DNA of 14,821 nt from an uncultured Bacteroides sp. GTDB taxonomy: Bacteria > Bacteroidota > Bacteroidia > Bacteroidales > Bacteroidaceae. Every line of letters starts with the position of its first letter. Position 1 is the first letter of the stretch. The position numbers and the translations under genes are program-made. Below the pieces are notes generated by a model. The model searched no databases. It was not told where the DNA came from and worked only from the letters and a program-made list of their open reading frames with translations. The stretch spans positions 1 through 14,821 of the forward strand of contig CAJKXC010000065.1 in NCBI GenBank assembly GCA_905203765.1. The letters are read 5' to 3'. Of the stretch, positions 1 through 6,565 are shown piece after piece.

Positions 1-580
1 GTTCGTTAGTCTTCAAGTTGAATACAGTAGCTGTTTCAGAGTTCAGACCCAGTTCTTTGTAGTTGTCAACTTTTGCTTTAGAAGCGTTGAATGATACGAA
101 ATCGGGTTCTCCGTAGTTAGCAAGTTCTTCAGCTGTCGGGCGGATGAACATGTTAGTTACGAAGTGAGCCTGCCAAGCCACTTCCATGATGAAACGTACT
201 TTCATACGAGTAGCTTCGTTAGCGCCACAGAAAGTATCGACAACGAACAGACGCTTGCCGCTCAACTGCTTAACAGCTTTCTCTTTCAAGTCAGCCCAAG
301 CTGCTTCAGAGCAAGGTTTGTTATCGTTTTTGTATTCGTCAGAAGTCCACCATACAGAATCCTTGCTGGCTTCATTCATAACAAAGAATTTATCTTTAGG
401 AGAACGACCGGTATAGATACCTGTCATTACGTTTACTGCACCCAGTTCAGTTACTTGACCTTTTTCGAAGCCTTCCAGACCCGGTTTGGTCTCTTCGGCG
501 AACAATACATCATAAGACGGGTTGTGGATAATCTCCTTCACGTCTTTGATACCGTACTTGCTTAAATCTAAATTTGCCAT
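1..580 (-). CDS. pckA: ATP-dependent phosphoenolpyruvate carboxykinase, N-terminal part (runs off the window)
   Basis: Cytosolic enzyme interconverting oxaloacetate plus ATP with phosphoenolpyruvate, CO2 and ADP. In Bacteroides it is thought to work largely in the CO2-fixing direction during fermentation to succinate. Reading the minus strand from the ATG at 578-580 gives 193 residues (MANLDLSKYG...) before the window ends, against roughly 535 in the full family. The substrate-binding segment TGRSPKDKF is at residues 57-65, with the Arg that contacts oxaloacetate. LFVVDTFCGAN (111-121) and MFIRPTAEEL (144-153) are also typical of the ATP-type enzyme. The catalytic P-loop and metal ligands lie beyond the window edge. 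No frameshift is seen. The gene is divergent from upp, and its putative promoter lies about 130 bases upstream. No Shine-Dalgarno sequence precedes the ATG, as usual in Bacteroides. Confidence 0.95.
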   Translation of the reverse strand, partial: MANLDLSKYGIKDVKEIIHNPSYDVLFAEETKPGLEGFEKGQVTELGAVNVMTGIYTGRSPKDKFFVMNEASKDSVWWTSDEYKNDNKPCSEAAWADLKEKAVKQLSGKRLFVVDTFCGANEATRMKVRFIMEVAWQAHFVTNMFIRPTAEELANYGEPDFVSFNASKAKVDNYKELGLNSETATVFNLKTNE

Positions 581-635
581 TGTTTTTAAGATTTTAAATT
601 GGTATTTTGGTTTATAATCTCTTATCTTTTGACTT

Positions 636-700
636 ACAAGGGGAGAAGGAAATCTGCATGAAAAACTCTCTTTTCGGTTGTCTTTTAGTAGGCCCCTTGT
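636..700 (-). promoter_or_regulatory. Inverted repeat in the pckA 5' leader
   Basis: ACAAGGGG (636-643) and CCCCTTGT (693-700) are a perfect 8-bp inverted repeat 49 bases apart, inside the leader expected from the promoter at 711-718. The right arm lies close to the predicted transcription start, so transcripts could fold with the 5' end tied into a long-range stem. No known riboswitch fold was recognised. A role in pckA mRNA stability or control is inference only. Confidence 0.35.
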
Positions 701-710
701 TTTTCGACTA

Positions 711-740
711 CAAAAGTAATACTTTCTTTTTAAAGAAAAG
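711..740 (-). promoter_or_regulatory. Putative pckA promoter (Bacteroides -7 element) with an overlapping palindrome
   Basis: On the minus strand TACTTTTG (711-718) matches the Bacteroides -7 consensus TAnnTTTG exactly. A weak -33-like TTTTC lies at about 736-740. Transcription should begin near 704, giving a leader of about 125 bases. Between the two elements is a perfect palindrome, TTTCTTT (723-729) and AAAGAAA (732-738) with a 2-bp centre. TTTCTTT occurs again at 757-763. An operator role is possible but unproven. Confidence 0.55.
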
Positions 741-810
741 CCGTATTAGAGAAATTTTTCTTTAATGGGAAATCTTTTATTAAACCGTAACAATATCTGC
801 TAACTGAACG

Positions 811-840
811 TTGCAAATTGGGTGAAATTCGTTTACTTTG
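811..840 (+). promoter_or_regulatory. Putative upp promoter
   Basis: TTACTTTG (833-840) matches seven of eight positions of the Bacteroides -7 element TAnnTTTG, and TTG at 811-813 can serve as the -33 element with a 19-bp spacer. The start would lie about 15-20 bases before the upp ATG, leaving a short AT-rich leader without a Shine-Dalgarno sequence. Confidence 0.55.
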
Positions 841-862
841 CAGATAAATACATTACATTTAT

Positions 863-1522
863 ATGAAAGTTATCAACTTTGCCGAGACAAATTCCGTCTT
901 GAATCAATACGTTGCGGAGATTCGTGACGTGGAAATACAGCGCGACCGGATGCGTTTCCGCCGTAACATAGAGCGCATCGGAGAAATTATGGCGTATGAA
1001 ATGAGTAAGGAACTGACGTACTCCGTCAAGCAAGTGCAGACTCCGTTGGGAGTGGCGCCCGCCAGCATACCCGATGACGAGGTGGTGATTGCGACGGTAT
1101 TCCGGGCAGGATTGCCGTTGCATACGGGATTCCTGAATATGTTCGACCGGGCAGGCAACGCATTCGTTTCCGCTTACCGTTACTATAAAGATAAGGAATG
1201 CCGCACGGTGGATGTGCACATCGAGTATATTGCTACGCCGGATTTATCGAAGAAGACGTTGCTGCTGGTAGATCCCATGCTCGCCACGGGTGAGAGCATG
1301 GAACTTGCCTGGAAAGCCTTTATCACGAAGGGCATGCCTGCCAAGTTACAGATAGCTTGCGTCATTGCCAGCCAACAGGGAGTAGACCATTTGCAGAACC
1401 TCTTTCCGGGAGATGACGTCACGCTGTGGTGCGCAGCCATCGACCCGGAGATGAACGAGCACTCTTACATCGTGCCCGGTTTGGGAGATGCGGGAGACTT
1501 GGCGTTCGGCGATAAGATTTAA
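863..1522 (+). CDS. upp: Uracil phosphoribosyltransferase
   Basis: Pyrimidine salvage: uracil plus PRPP gives UMP and pyrophosphate in the cytosol. The 219-residue product has the usual family length. The PRPP-binding loop is LLLVDPMLATGES (133-145). The family consensus has GGS at its end, so Gly is replaced by Glu here. VFRAGLP (79-85) is the conserved phosphoribosyltransferase strand-turn, and the uracil-binding C-terminal segment is YIVPGLGDAGDLAFG (202-216). The ATG at 863 follows the promoter at 811-840 by the expected distance. The gene is divergent from pckA. Its TAA (1520-1522) overlaps the stop codon of the convergent SGNH gene, so no space is left for a terminator between them. It is probably monocistronic. 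The few consensus changes keep the motifs intact and an active enzyme is expected. Confidence 0.95.
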   Translation: MKVINFAETNSVLNQYVAEIRDVEIQRDRMRFRRNIERIGEIMAYEMSKELTYSVKQVQTPLGVAPASIPDDEVVIATVFRAGLPLHTGFLNMFDRAGNAFVSAYRYYKDKECRTVDVHIEYIATPDLSKKTLLLVDPMLATGESMELAWKAFITKGMPAKLQIACVIASQQGVDHLQNLFPGDDVTLWCAAIDPEMNEHSYIVPGLGDAGDLAFGDKI

Positions 1523-2553
1523 AGAGGATAGATTTTTTCCATCAACCGTACACCGAGCACAGGTCTGTAATGTCCCTTCTCATAATAGTTGTGGATGTCC
1601 TCGGTGTACTTGTTGATGCCGCTGAAATCAAAGATGTTTCCGGTGCCGAAAAGGTCTTTGAGTATCTGTACATCTGCCGGGTTCAGATTGATTTGGTTGT
1701 AGTTGGGACTGATGATGATCTTTACGGCAGTATTGTGTTTCCGGCAGATTTGTGCTATATCTTTCAGGTATTCAAGCTGTTTGTTCCCAATTACTTTCAG
1801 GTCTTCTTTGTACTTTCCGTTTCTGTAATCTTTCTCTCTTTTTTTGGTAAATTCATTCTTCCTGTTCTCCCAGTACTTTTCTCCTTCCTTTTTTATCATT
1901 TCCTCCCTGGGATTCAGCATGTCATTGGTTATAGGGTCGCGGATAGGCCCATAAGGATTTATCACTCCTCTCATATAAGAGCGGTACTGATGGAACAGCT
2001 TGTAGTCAAGGTAGGGAAGCAGAACACCCGGGGAACAGAAAGCCTGGCAGAACTTCTCCTGAAATGCCAGGTTGCTCATGCCCGACAGGGCAGGTGGCAG
2101 TATATTGGTGTGCCCCGACAGTAGTCTGTCGGTCTGCAATGTTCCTTTGTCTACAATCAGTAGCAGGTTCTTGATGTCCATGCCGGTTTTGTCCAGGGCC
2201 TGTAACTTCAAGGAAACGGCAGCTATACTTTCCGCATTCCCGAAGAGACGGATGGCCCGGCCGCCATTGAGATGCTTCTCCCATTCCCGGCAGGGATAGG
2301 CCATTGTGCAGGAGTTCCCCATGATGAAGGAATCGAAGGGGATGGTATCCCGGTTGTTCATATACGTTTGCCATCCCACATACCCTTCGTTCAGCATTAC
2401 CGGAGACTGATCATATCGGTTATAATGTCTTAGGACCATAAAGGGGTCAGTCAGCAGGTACACTATTAATATGGCAATAAAAGGTATGAAGAGTAAGGCG
2501 AGTTTCATTACGAAACGCATTGCTGCCTTTCGTCCGCTATATTTCTTTATCAT
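1519..2553 (-). CDS. DltD-like membrane-anchored SGNH-type protein of a Dlt-like aminoacylation cluster
   Basis: The 344-residue protein has a basic N-terminus and a single hydrophobic segment (about 15-35), suggesting an inner-membrane anchor with a periplasmic body. GNSC (79-82) supplies the likely nucleophile Ser81 in the GxSx turn of SGNH/GDSL esterases. The C-terminal block with Asp319 and His328 (GHYRPVLG, 327-334) resembles the Asp/His block of DltD and AlgX-type proteins. A very charged, Lys/Glu-rich stretch covers about 213-260. It is last in a four-gene run, 13 bp after the MBOAT gene. In Dlt systems DltD works with the MBOAT partner in the final acyl transfer to the acceptor, and the same role is inferred here. 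Whether it transfers or hydrolyses cannot be told. Full-length sequence identity to DltD looks low, so the call rests on motifs plus neighbours. Confidence 0.75.
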   Translation of the reverse strand: MIKKYSGRKAAMRFVMKLALLFIPFIAILIVYLLTDPFMVLRHYNRYDQSPVMLNEGYVGWQTYMNNRDTIPFDSFIMGNSCTMAYPCREWEKHLNGGRAIRLFGNAESIAAVSLKLQALDKTGMDIKNLLLIVDKGTLQTDRLLSGHTNILPPALSGMSNLAFQEKFCQAFCSPGVLLPYLDYKLFHQYRSYMRGVINPYGPIRDPITNDMLNPREEMIKKEGEKYWENRKNEFTKKREKDYRNGKYKEDLKVIGNKQLEYLKDIAQICRKHNTAVKIIISPNYNQINLNPADVQILKDLFGTGNIFDFSGINKYTEDIHNYYEKGHYRPVLGVRLMEKIYPL

Positions 2554-2566
2554 GTTGTTTCGGTTG

Positions 2567-3955
2567 TCAGAATTGTAAATATATAAAGCTGTCTGAGTTG
2601 AATTGCCCCAATGTGAAAAGCATAATAGCCAGCAGGTAATATACGCTCCATCTCACCGCTGCAGGTTGCTTCCCCAAGGCTTCCAACAAATCCCGCTTGG
2701 ACATAAAATACTCATAGATCAGAATCAATGCAAGGGCGCATCCTGCCACTATGCAGTTATGGTCCGGCATTCCCAAGTCTATCTCTTTCCAACTGTAATG
2801 GACATCGAAGGATATATGGCTGATGTAATAGAACGCTTCGGAAAGGGATGCTGCCCGGAAGAATATCAGTGAAAGGGCAAAGATAAGATACGTCCTGATG
2901 ACGGACAGCGCTGAAAACAACGGCCTCCCCAACCGGCTTCTCGCTTTGTTGCGGAATGCCATAGTCTTCATTTCATAGAAGATGATGATGCCTTGTATCA
3001 GTCCGTAGACGGCAAAGTTCCATCCGGCACCGTGCCAGATGCCCAATCCGGTGAATGTCAGGACCAAACTCAGAAATACGCCCCACTGTCCCCATCCCCG
3101 CATGGCCGAAGACAGAGGAAGATACAAGTAATCCCTCACCCAGAACGAAAGCGACATATGCCACCTTCTCCAAAAGTCGGCAGTGGTTTGCGCTATGAAC
3201 GGGCGGTTGAAGTTGGGACTGAGTTTGAATCCCAGCATCCGCGCCCCTCCCAGCGCAATGTCGGTATATCCCGAGAAGTCTCCGTATAGTTCTATCGGAT
3301 ATAGCAGGCATGCCGTAAGTAACTGTATGCCCGAGGCGGTATGCGGGGAGTTGAAGATGCCGTCTATATAGGAACCTATGTAATCGGCAAGCATCAGTTT
3401 CTTCACCAGCCCCACTACAACCAGTTCCAGCCCGCAGACCATGGACTGATAGTCCACTGCCTTGCCGGACTTCAGTTGGGGAAGCATATCCCCGGCTCTC
3501 TCGATAGGTCCCGAAAGGAACTTCATAAAGAAAAGCATATATACCAGGAAGTCGGGCAGGTTGCGTTCCGGTTCTTCTTCCTGCCAGTAGATTTCCGTCA
3601 GGTAGGAGATGGCTTGGAAGGTATAGAACGAAATACCCAGCGGAAAGATGAAGTTGCAGCCGGTAAGCTGGCCGGCATACCGGGATGCCAGCCAACTCGC
3701 AACTAAAACACACACACTTGAAAAATAGATTCTCTTTACTCTCCTCTCATCTTTCACCTGCCCCATCCATAGGCCGAAGAGGTAAGTGGCAATCGATATC
3801 AGCAGTGCCACCCCCAGGAAGACAACGTGATAGAAACCGATGAAAACGAAACTTGCCGCCAGCAATACCGCTTTCTTGTATCGGGGAGGAAGCACGTGAT
3901 ATAAGATGAAAGTACACGCAAACAGCGCGACGAAATTCAGGGATATGAACGACAT
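2567..3955 (-). CDS. MBOAT-family membrane O-acyltransferase (DltB/AlgI-like)
   Basis: A 462-residue polytopic inner-membrane protein, the usual length for DltB/AlgI. MBOAT signatures are clear: FPLGISFYTFQ (104-114), YGDFSGYTDIALG (224-236), FWRRWHMSLSFWVRDYLYLP (261-280), and GIWHGAGWNF (305-314) with the invariant membrane-embedded His308. The extreme C-terminus FIYLQF also fits the family. In DltB this enzyme takes the aminoacyl group from the carrier protein and passes it across the membrane. In AlgI it moves acetyl groups to alginate. The adjacent adenylating enzyme and carrier protein (3 bp upstream, TAG-AAG-ATG junction) favour a DltB-like role over acetylation. The acceptor is unknown. 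Expression is tightly linked with its neighbours. Confidence 0.9.
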   Translation of the reverse strand: MSFISLNFVALFACTFILYHVLPPRYKKAVLLAASFVFIGFYHVVFLGVALLISIATYLFGLWMGQVKDERRVKRIYFSSVCVLVASWLASRYAGQLTGCNFIFPLGISFYTFQAISYLTEIYWQEEEPERNLPDFLVYMLFFMKFLSGPIERAGDMLPQLKSGKAVDYQSMVCGLELVVVGLVKKLMLADYIGSYIDGIFNSPHTASGIQLLTACLLYPIELYGDFSGYTDIALGGARMLGFKLSPNFNRPFIAQTTADFWRRWHMSLSFWVRDYLYLPLSSAMRGWGQWGVFLSLVLTFTGLGIWHGAGWNFAVYGLIQGIIIFYEMKTMAFRNKARSRLGRPLFSALSVIRTYLIFALSLIFFRAASLSEAFYYISHISFDVHYSWKEIDLGMPDHNCIVAGCALALILIYEYFMSKRDLLEALGKQPAAVRWSVYYLLAIMLFTLGQFNSDSFIYLQF

Positions 3956-3958
3956 CTT

Positions 3959-4201
3959 CTATTGGGCTTTGGTTAGAATGGCGTTGCAGATATCCCCTAC
4001 ATTCTTCAATTTCATAATGTCCCTGAAGGTGAAGCGGACATTGAACCGCTTCTCTATCTTGCTTATCAGCTGCATATTGGTCAATGAGTCCCAGCCTTCC
4101 ACGTCCTGGGCGGTGGTGTTGTTGGTAAGGGTGATGTTGTCTCTCTTCAGTACTTCGCGGAAGATCAGTTCCAGTTCGTTTAAAATAGTCTGTATATCCA
4201 T
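3959..4201 (-). CDS. Acyl (aminoacyl) carrier protein, DltC-like
   Basis: An 80-residue acidic carrier protein starting at the ATG 4199-4201 (MDIQTILNEL...). The phosphopantetheine attachment site is Ser39 in VEGWDSL (34-40), followed by the helix TNMQLISKIEKRF. A longer reading that begins upstream inside the ligase gene adds 61 low-complexity residues unlike any carrier protein, so the internal ATG was chosen. It begins 8 bp after the ligase stop and ends 3 bp before the MBOAT start. That position implies it carries the ligase product, as a thioester on the pantetheine arm, to the MBOAT protein. The GWDSL form resembles secondary-metabolism carriers more than classical DltC. A 4'-phosphopantetheinyl transferase must be encoded elsewhere. 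Confidence 0.93.
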   Translation of the reverse strand: MDIQTILNELELIFREVLKRDNITLTNNTTAQDVEGWDSLTNMQLISKIEKRFNVRFTFRDIMKLKNVGDICNAILTKAQ

Positions 4202-4209
4202 TGTTGAGT

Positions 4210-5700
4210 TTAAATTAGTTCCAGTATTTTCTTTCTGTCCGTCTTGCTGCTGGTGTTCAGCGGGAATTGTTCCAAGCAGTGTATGTGCTTGGGAATCATG
4301 TAGAAGGGTAGTCTGCTGCACATATACTCTTCCATGCGTTGCTTGTCGAGATTTCTTTTCTCTATCACCAGATGCAGCTCGCACTGGTTGCCCTCGCTGT
4401 ATTTGGGGATGACTACCACGCGGTGTTCGCCGTTGAAGAAGTTCTTCGCCACGTGCTCTATCTCGCTCAATTCGATGCGGAATCCTTGCATTTTTATCTG
4501 CGAGTCCTTCCGTCCGCAGTAGATGATGTCTCCGTCGGCATCCATCCAGCAGAGGTCGCCGGTCTTGTAGTAAGTTTTTCCGTCAGCAGTCTGCACAAGG
4601 CATTCCCTGCTTTTCTCCGGGTTGTTCCAATAACCGCTCATCACCTGGTTGCCGCTGATCCAGAGCTCTCCAGTTTCTCCCGTGGGGAGCGGGGTGGCGT
4701 TGCTGTCCATTATCACGGTATCTATTCCGTAGAAGGGCTTGCCGATGGCAGCCATTCCGTTGTGGTGCTTGCATGCGGAGGCGGGTATCCGGTAGGCGGT
4801 GCAGTAAATGGTTCCTTCCGTCGGTCCGTACAGGTTGATAAAAGATGCATTGGGGGCGCATTTCCTGAAAGCCGACAGCAGTTCTACGTCGGAAGCCTCG
4901 GCAGTGACCACCAGGTATCTGAGTGCGGGCAGGCTTATTTCCGGGAAGTAGGGCAGCAGTAGCTGAAGCAAAGAAGGCGCTACGGCAGCAAATGTAAGAT
5001 TGTACTTTTCGAGGACTTCGATGACGTTGACGTACTTCACCCCTTCCGGAGATACTGTATATATGCATGCTCCCAAAGTCAGAGGGTATAAGAAGGATAC
5101 AACGGATACGTCGAAAGTGAGCTCGAACATTTGTAACATGCGGTCGTGCTTGTCCAGTTGCCAACCCAGGCGGCTGTAGGCAGTGTAGAATGCGTTGAGG
5201 TTGCGGCGGGAGATGGGCACGCCTTTGGGTTCGCCGGTACTGCCGGAGGTGAAGATGATGTATGCGTTTTCATCTTCTGCAATGTGGGAAGCGGCAGGGA
5301 GCGTTGCTTCTTGCTGTATGGAGGAAGTGCATACCAGTTCCAGGTCCCGGGTGTCCAGGTTCAGTACATGGATACTGTCTGTGTGAAGCACCAGGCGGAT
5401 GCCTGCAAGGTCGGAGATCTTCTTATTTCTGTGCTTGGGGTAGGTGGGGTGCAGAATGACGTACGTTTTGCCGCAAATCAATACGGACAGTATGGAAGCG
5501 TAGGTTTCCAGTCTGTTTTCGGCCACGATACCGATGATTCTATCTTCCCTGCTACTGAGGAAGGAGGATATTCGTTGTACGGTTGCCGACAGTTGCCCAT
5601 AAGTATAGGCTGTGTCTTCGATGACGAATGCAGGGCATTCCGCGTACTTGGTCAGGGCTTTGACAATATCGCCCGTCAGGTCGTTTCGATAGTCTTTCAT
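4210..5700 (-). CDS. Amino-acid adenylating ligase (DltA-like, ANL superfamily)
   Basis: A 496-residue stand-alone adenylation enzyme, the length of DltA. It should activate an amino acid with ATP and load it on the carrier protein encoded next. Core motifs in order: A3 FTSGSTGEPKG (150-160), A4 FDVSV with Asp197, A5 NLYGPTEGT (289-297), A7 YYKTGDL (377-383), A8 GRKDSQIKMQGFRIE (396-410), and A10 NTSSKTDRK with the catalytic Lys486. The A4 Asp normally holds the substrate amino group, so an amino acid rather than a fatty acid is expected. The segment VTAEA (265-269) has Thr where DltA has the Cys of its CGE motif, so the substrate may not be D-alanine. It is the first gene of the run. The 115 bp upstream (5701-5815) show no -7 element, so transcription may start further upstream or read through from the DUF3267 gene. 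Confidence 0.9.
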   Translation of the reverse strand: MKDYRNDLTGDIVKALTKYAECPAFVIEDTAYTYGQLSATVQRISSFLSSREDRIIGIVAENRLETYASILSVLICGKTYVILHPTYPKHRNKKISDLAGIRLVLHTDSIHVLNLDTRDLELVCTSSIQQEATLPAASHIAEDENAYIIFTSGSTGEPKGVPISRRNLNAFYTAYSRLGWQLDKHDRMLQMFELTFDVSVVSFLYPLTLGACIYTVSPEGVKYVNVIEVLEKYNLTFAAVAPSLLQLLLPYFPEISLPALRYLVVTAEASDVELLSAFRKCAPNASFINLYGPTEGTIYCTAYRIPASACKHHNGMAAIGKPFYGIDTVIMDSNATPLPTGETGELWISGNQVMSGYWNNPEKSRECLVQTADGKTYYKTGDLCWMDADGDIIYCGRKDSQIKMQGFRIELSEIEHVAKNFFNGEHRVVVIPKYSEGNQCELHLVIEKRNLDKQRMEEYMCSRLPFYMIPKHIHCLEQFPLNTSSKTDRKKILELI

Positions 5701-5815
5701 TGAAACCGATATTTATAGTTTAGTAAATCTGTTTCATTAAAGACAGACGCATCCGGCAATCTCCCTATCGAAGGAATATTAAAATATCTAAAAAGACGGC
5801 AATATGGAGATAAGA

Positions 5816-6433
5816 CTATATGTTCGGTGATTCTTTTCCGTAATTGCGCTTGATGATGGTGGCTTCGAAGGTCTTTTTCCCAGCCACCAACAAGTCTTCG
5901 TCATCGAAGACATGCAGTTTGCAGAAAAGTGTAACATCCGCCGATGCCAGTATTATCCCGTACAGCCCTGCATAAAAGAATCCTCCGCTACCCGTACAGA
6001 AACCATGAATAGCAGGCAGCAGCCCAAGTAGTATGCCCGGTAGCAGCAAGCAGATGCGATAGTATTTTAATGCAATAGGACAAATCGGATGGAATCCGAA
6101 TCCACCCCAGTCTCCGTGCCAACGAAGATTCTTCCGCTTTTTACCGCTGAACCAGTAAAGAAGTCCACCTTGAAGGAAGGTGTAGAGGACATAATACAAT
6201 ATAATAAAGCAACTGTAATTAAACAGACCGAGTTTCTTGAAGGAACTGCCTAAGTAGTATCCTATCCCGTAGGAAGTAAATTCATCCCATATATACACAA
6301 ATACACAGGTTCCTCCTATAAGCAAGGTAAAAAAGCAAAAGATAGCTATCAGATTGACTGACCTTATCGAGAGTTTCACTTCCACTCCGTCCGGACGGCT
6401 GAGCGCTTCTGTATTCATTTCTTTGTCTTCCAT
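5816..6433 (-). CDS. Small DUF3267-like membrane protein lacking the HExxH zinc motif
   Basis: The 205-residue protein has about four hydrophobic segments (near 25-48, 70-95, 126-146 and 150-172). The stretch PIALKYYRICLLLPGILLG (119-137), then PAIHG and the block around ASADVTLFCKL, matches what I recall of DUF3267 proteins, putative membrane zinc peptidases. In that family an HExxH motif sits just before a conserved SGKK. Here SGKK is present (96-99), but the aligned five residues are YTFLQ (84-88), so no zinc-peptidase activity is expected. The start MEDKEM is preceded by an AAGAAGAA stretch; the Met at residue 6 is an alternative. It has its own -7 element at 6460-6467 and is divergent from the sensor kinase. 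The function is unknown. A link to the kinase or to the downstream Dlt-like cluster is only positional. Confidence 0.7.
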   Translation of the reverse strand: MEDKEMNTEALSRPDGVEVKLSIRSVNLIAIFCFFTLLIGGTCVFVYIWDEFTSYGIGYYLGSSFKKLGLFNYSCFIILYYVLYTFLQGGLLYWFSGKKRKNLRWHGDWGGFGFHPICPIALKYYRICLLLPGILLGLLPAIHGFCTGSGGFFYAGLYGIILASADVTLFCKLHVFDDEDLLVAGKKTFEATIIKRNYGKESPNI

Positions 6434-6459
6434 AATTCTTCTTTTTTATTTCTACTTTG

Positions 6460-6467
6460 CAAAGATA
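6460..6467 (-). promoter_or_regulatory. Putative promoter of the DUF3267-like gene
   Basis: On the minus strand TATCTTTG (6460-6467) matches the Bacteroides -7 consensus TAnnTTTG exactly, about 27 bp before the ATG. This implies a short leader of about 20 bases. No good -33 TTTG is found; that region overlaps the GTTA repeats described separately. Confidence 0.6.
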
Positions 6468-6489
6468 CGCACCTCTGAAATAACATCAG

Positions 6490-6522
6490 GTTATCGGAAT
6501 GTTATCTTTATGTTAAGACGAA
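6490..6522 (+). promoter_or_regulatory. Three 11-bp direct repeats (candidate response-regulator operator)
   Basis: GTTATCGGAAT (6490-6500), GTTATCTTTAT (6501-6511) and GTTAAGACGAA (6512-6522) begin with GTTA at exactly 11-bp intervals, about one helical turn. Head-to-tail half-sites at this spacing are typical of OmpR/PhoB-family regulators. The array ends 14 bp before the kinase -7 element and covers the place where a -33 element should be. It also lies upstream of the divergent -7. An overlapping inverted repeat, ATAACAT (6480-6486) and ATGTTAT (6499-6505), shares bases with it. The regulator is not known. Confidence 0.5.
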
Positions 6523-6536
6523 CGGAAAAGTTTGTT

Positions 6537-6544
6537 TATATTTG
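6537..6544 (+). promoter_or_regulatory. Putative promoter of the sensor kinase gene
   Basis: TATATTTG (6537-6544) is a perfect Bacteroides -7 element. Transcription should begin near 6551, about 15 bases before the ATG at 6566. A TTG that could start a slightly longer protein overlaps this element (6542) and would not be transcribed, which decides the start. The -33 region is poor (no TTTG), as expected of an activator-dependent promoter. Confidence 0.65.
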
Positions 6545-6565
6545 CCTCAAAATACCGGGCGTCCG

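Noticed and set aside
164..565. A 133-codon plus-strand frame antisense to pckA.
   Set aside because: The minus strand encodes recognisable PckA across the same bases.
1570..2124. A 184-codon plus-strand frame antisense to the SGNH gene.
   Set aside because: Hydrophobic, low-complexity translation typical of an antisense shadow; the minus-strand frame has clear motifs and operon context.
4202..4384. A 61-residue N-terminal extension of the carrier protein.
   Set aside because: It overlaps the C-terminal coding region of the ligase, including its catalytic Lys segment, and has no carrier-protein character.
5701..5815. A dedicated promoter or terminator between the DUF3267-like gene and the ligase gene.
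   Set aside because: No TAnnTTTG element and no strong hairpin with a T tract were found; AT-rich short palindromes there are not convincing.
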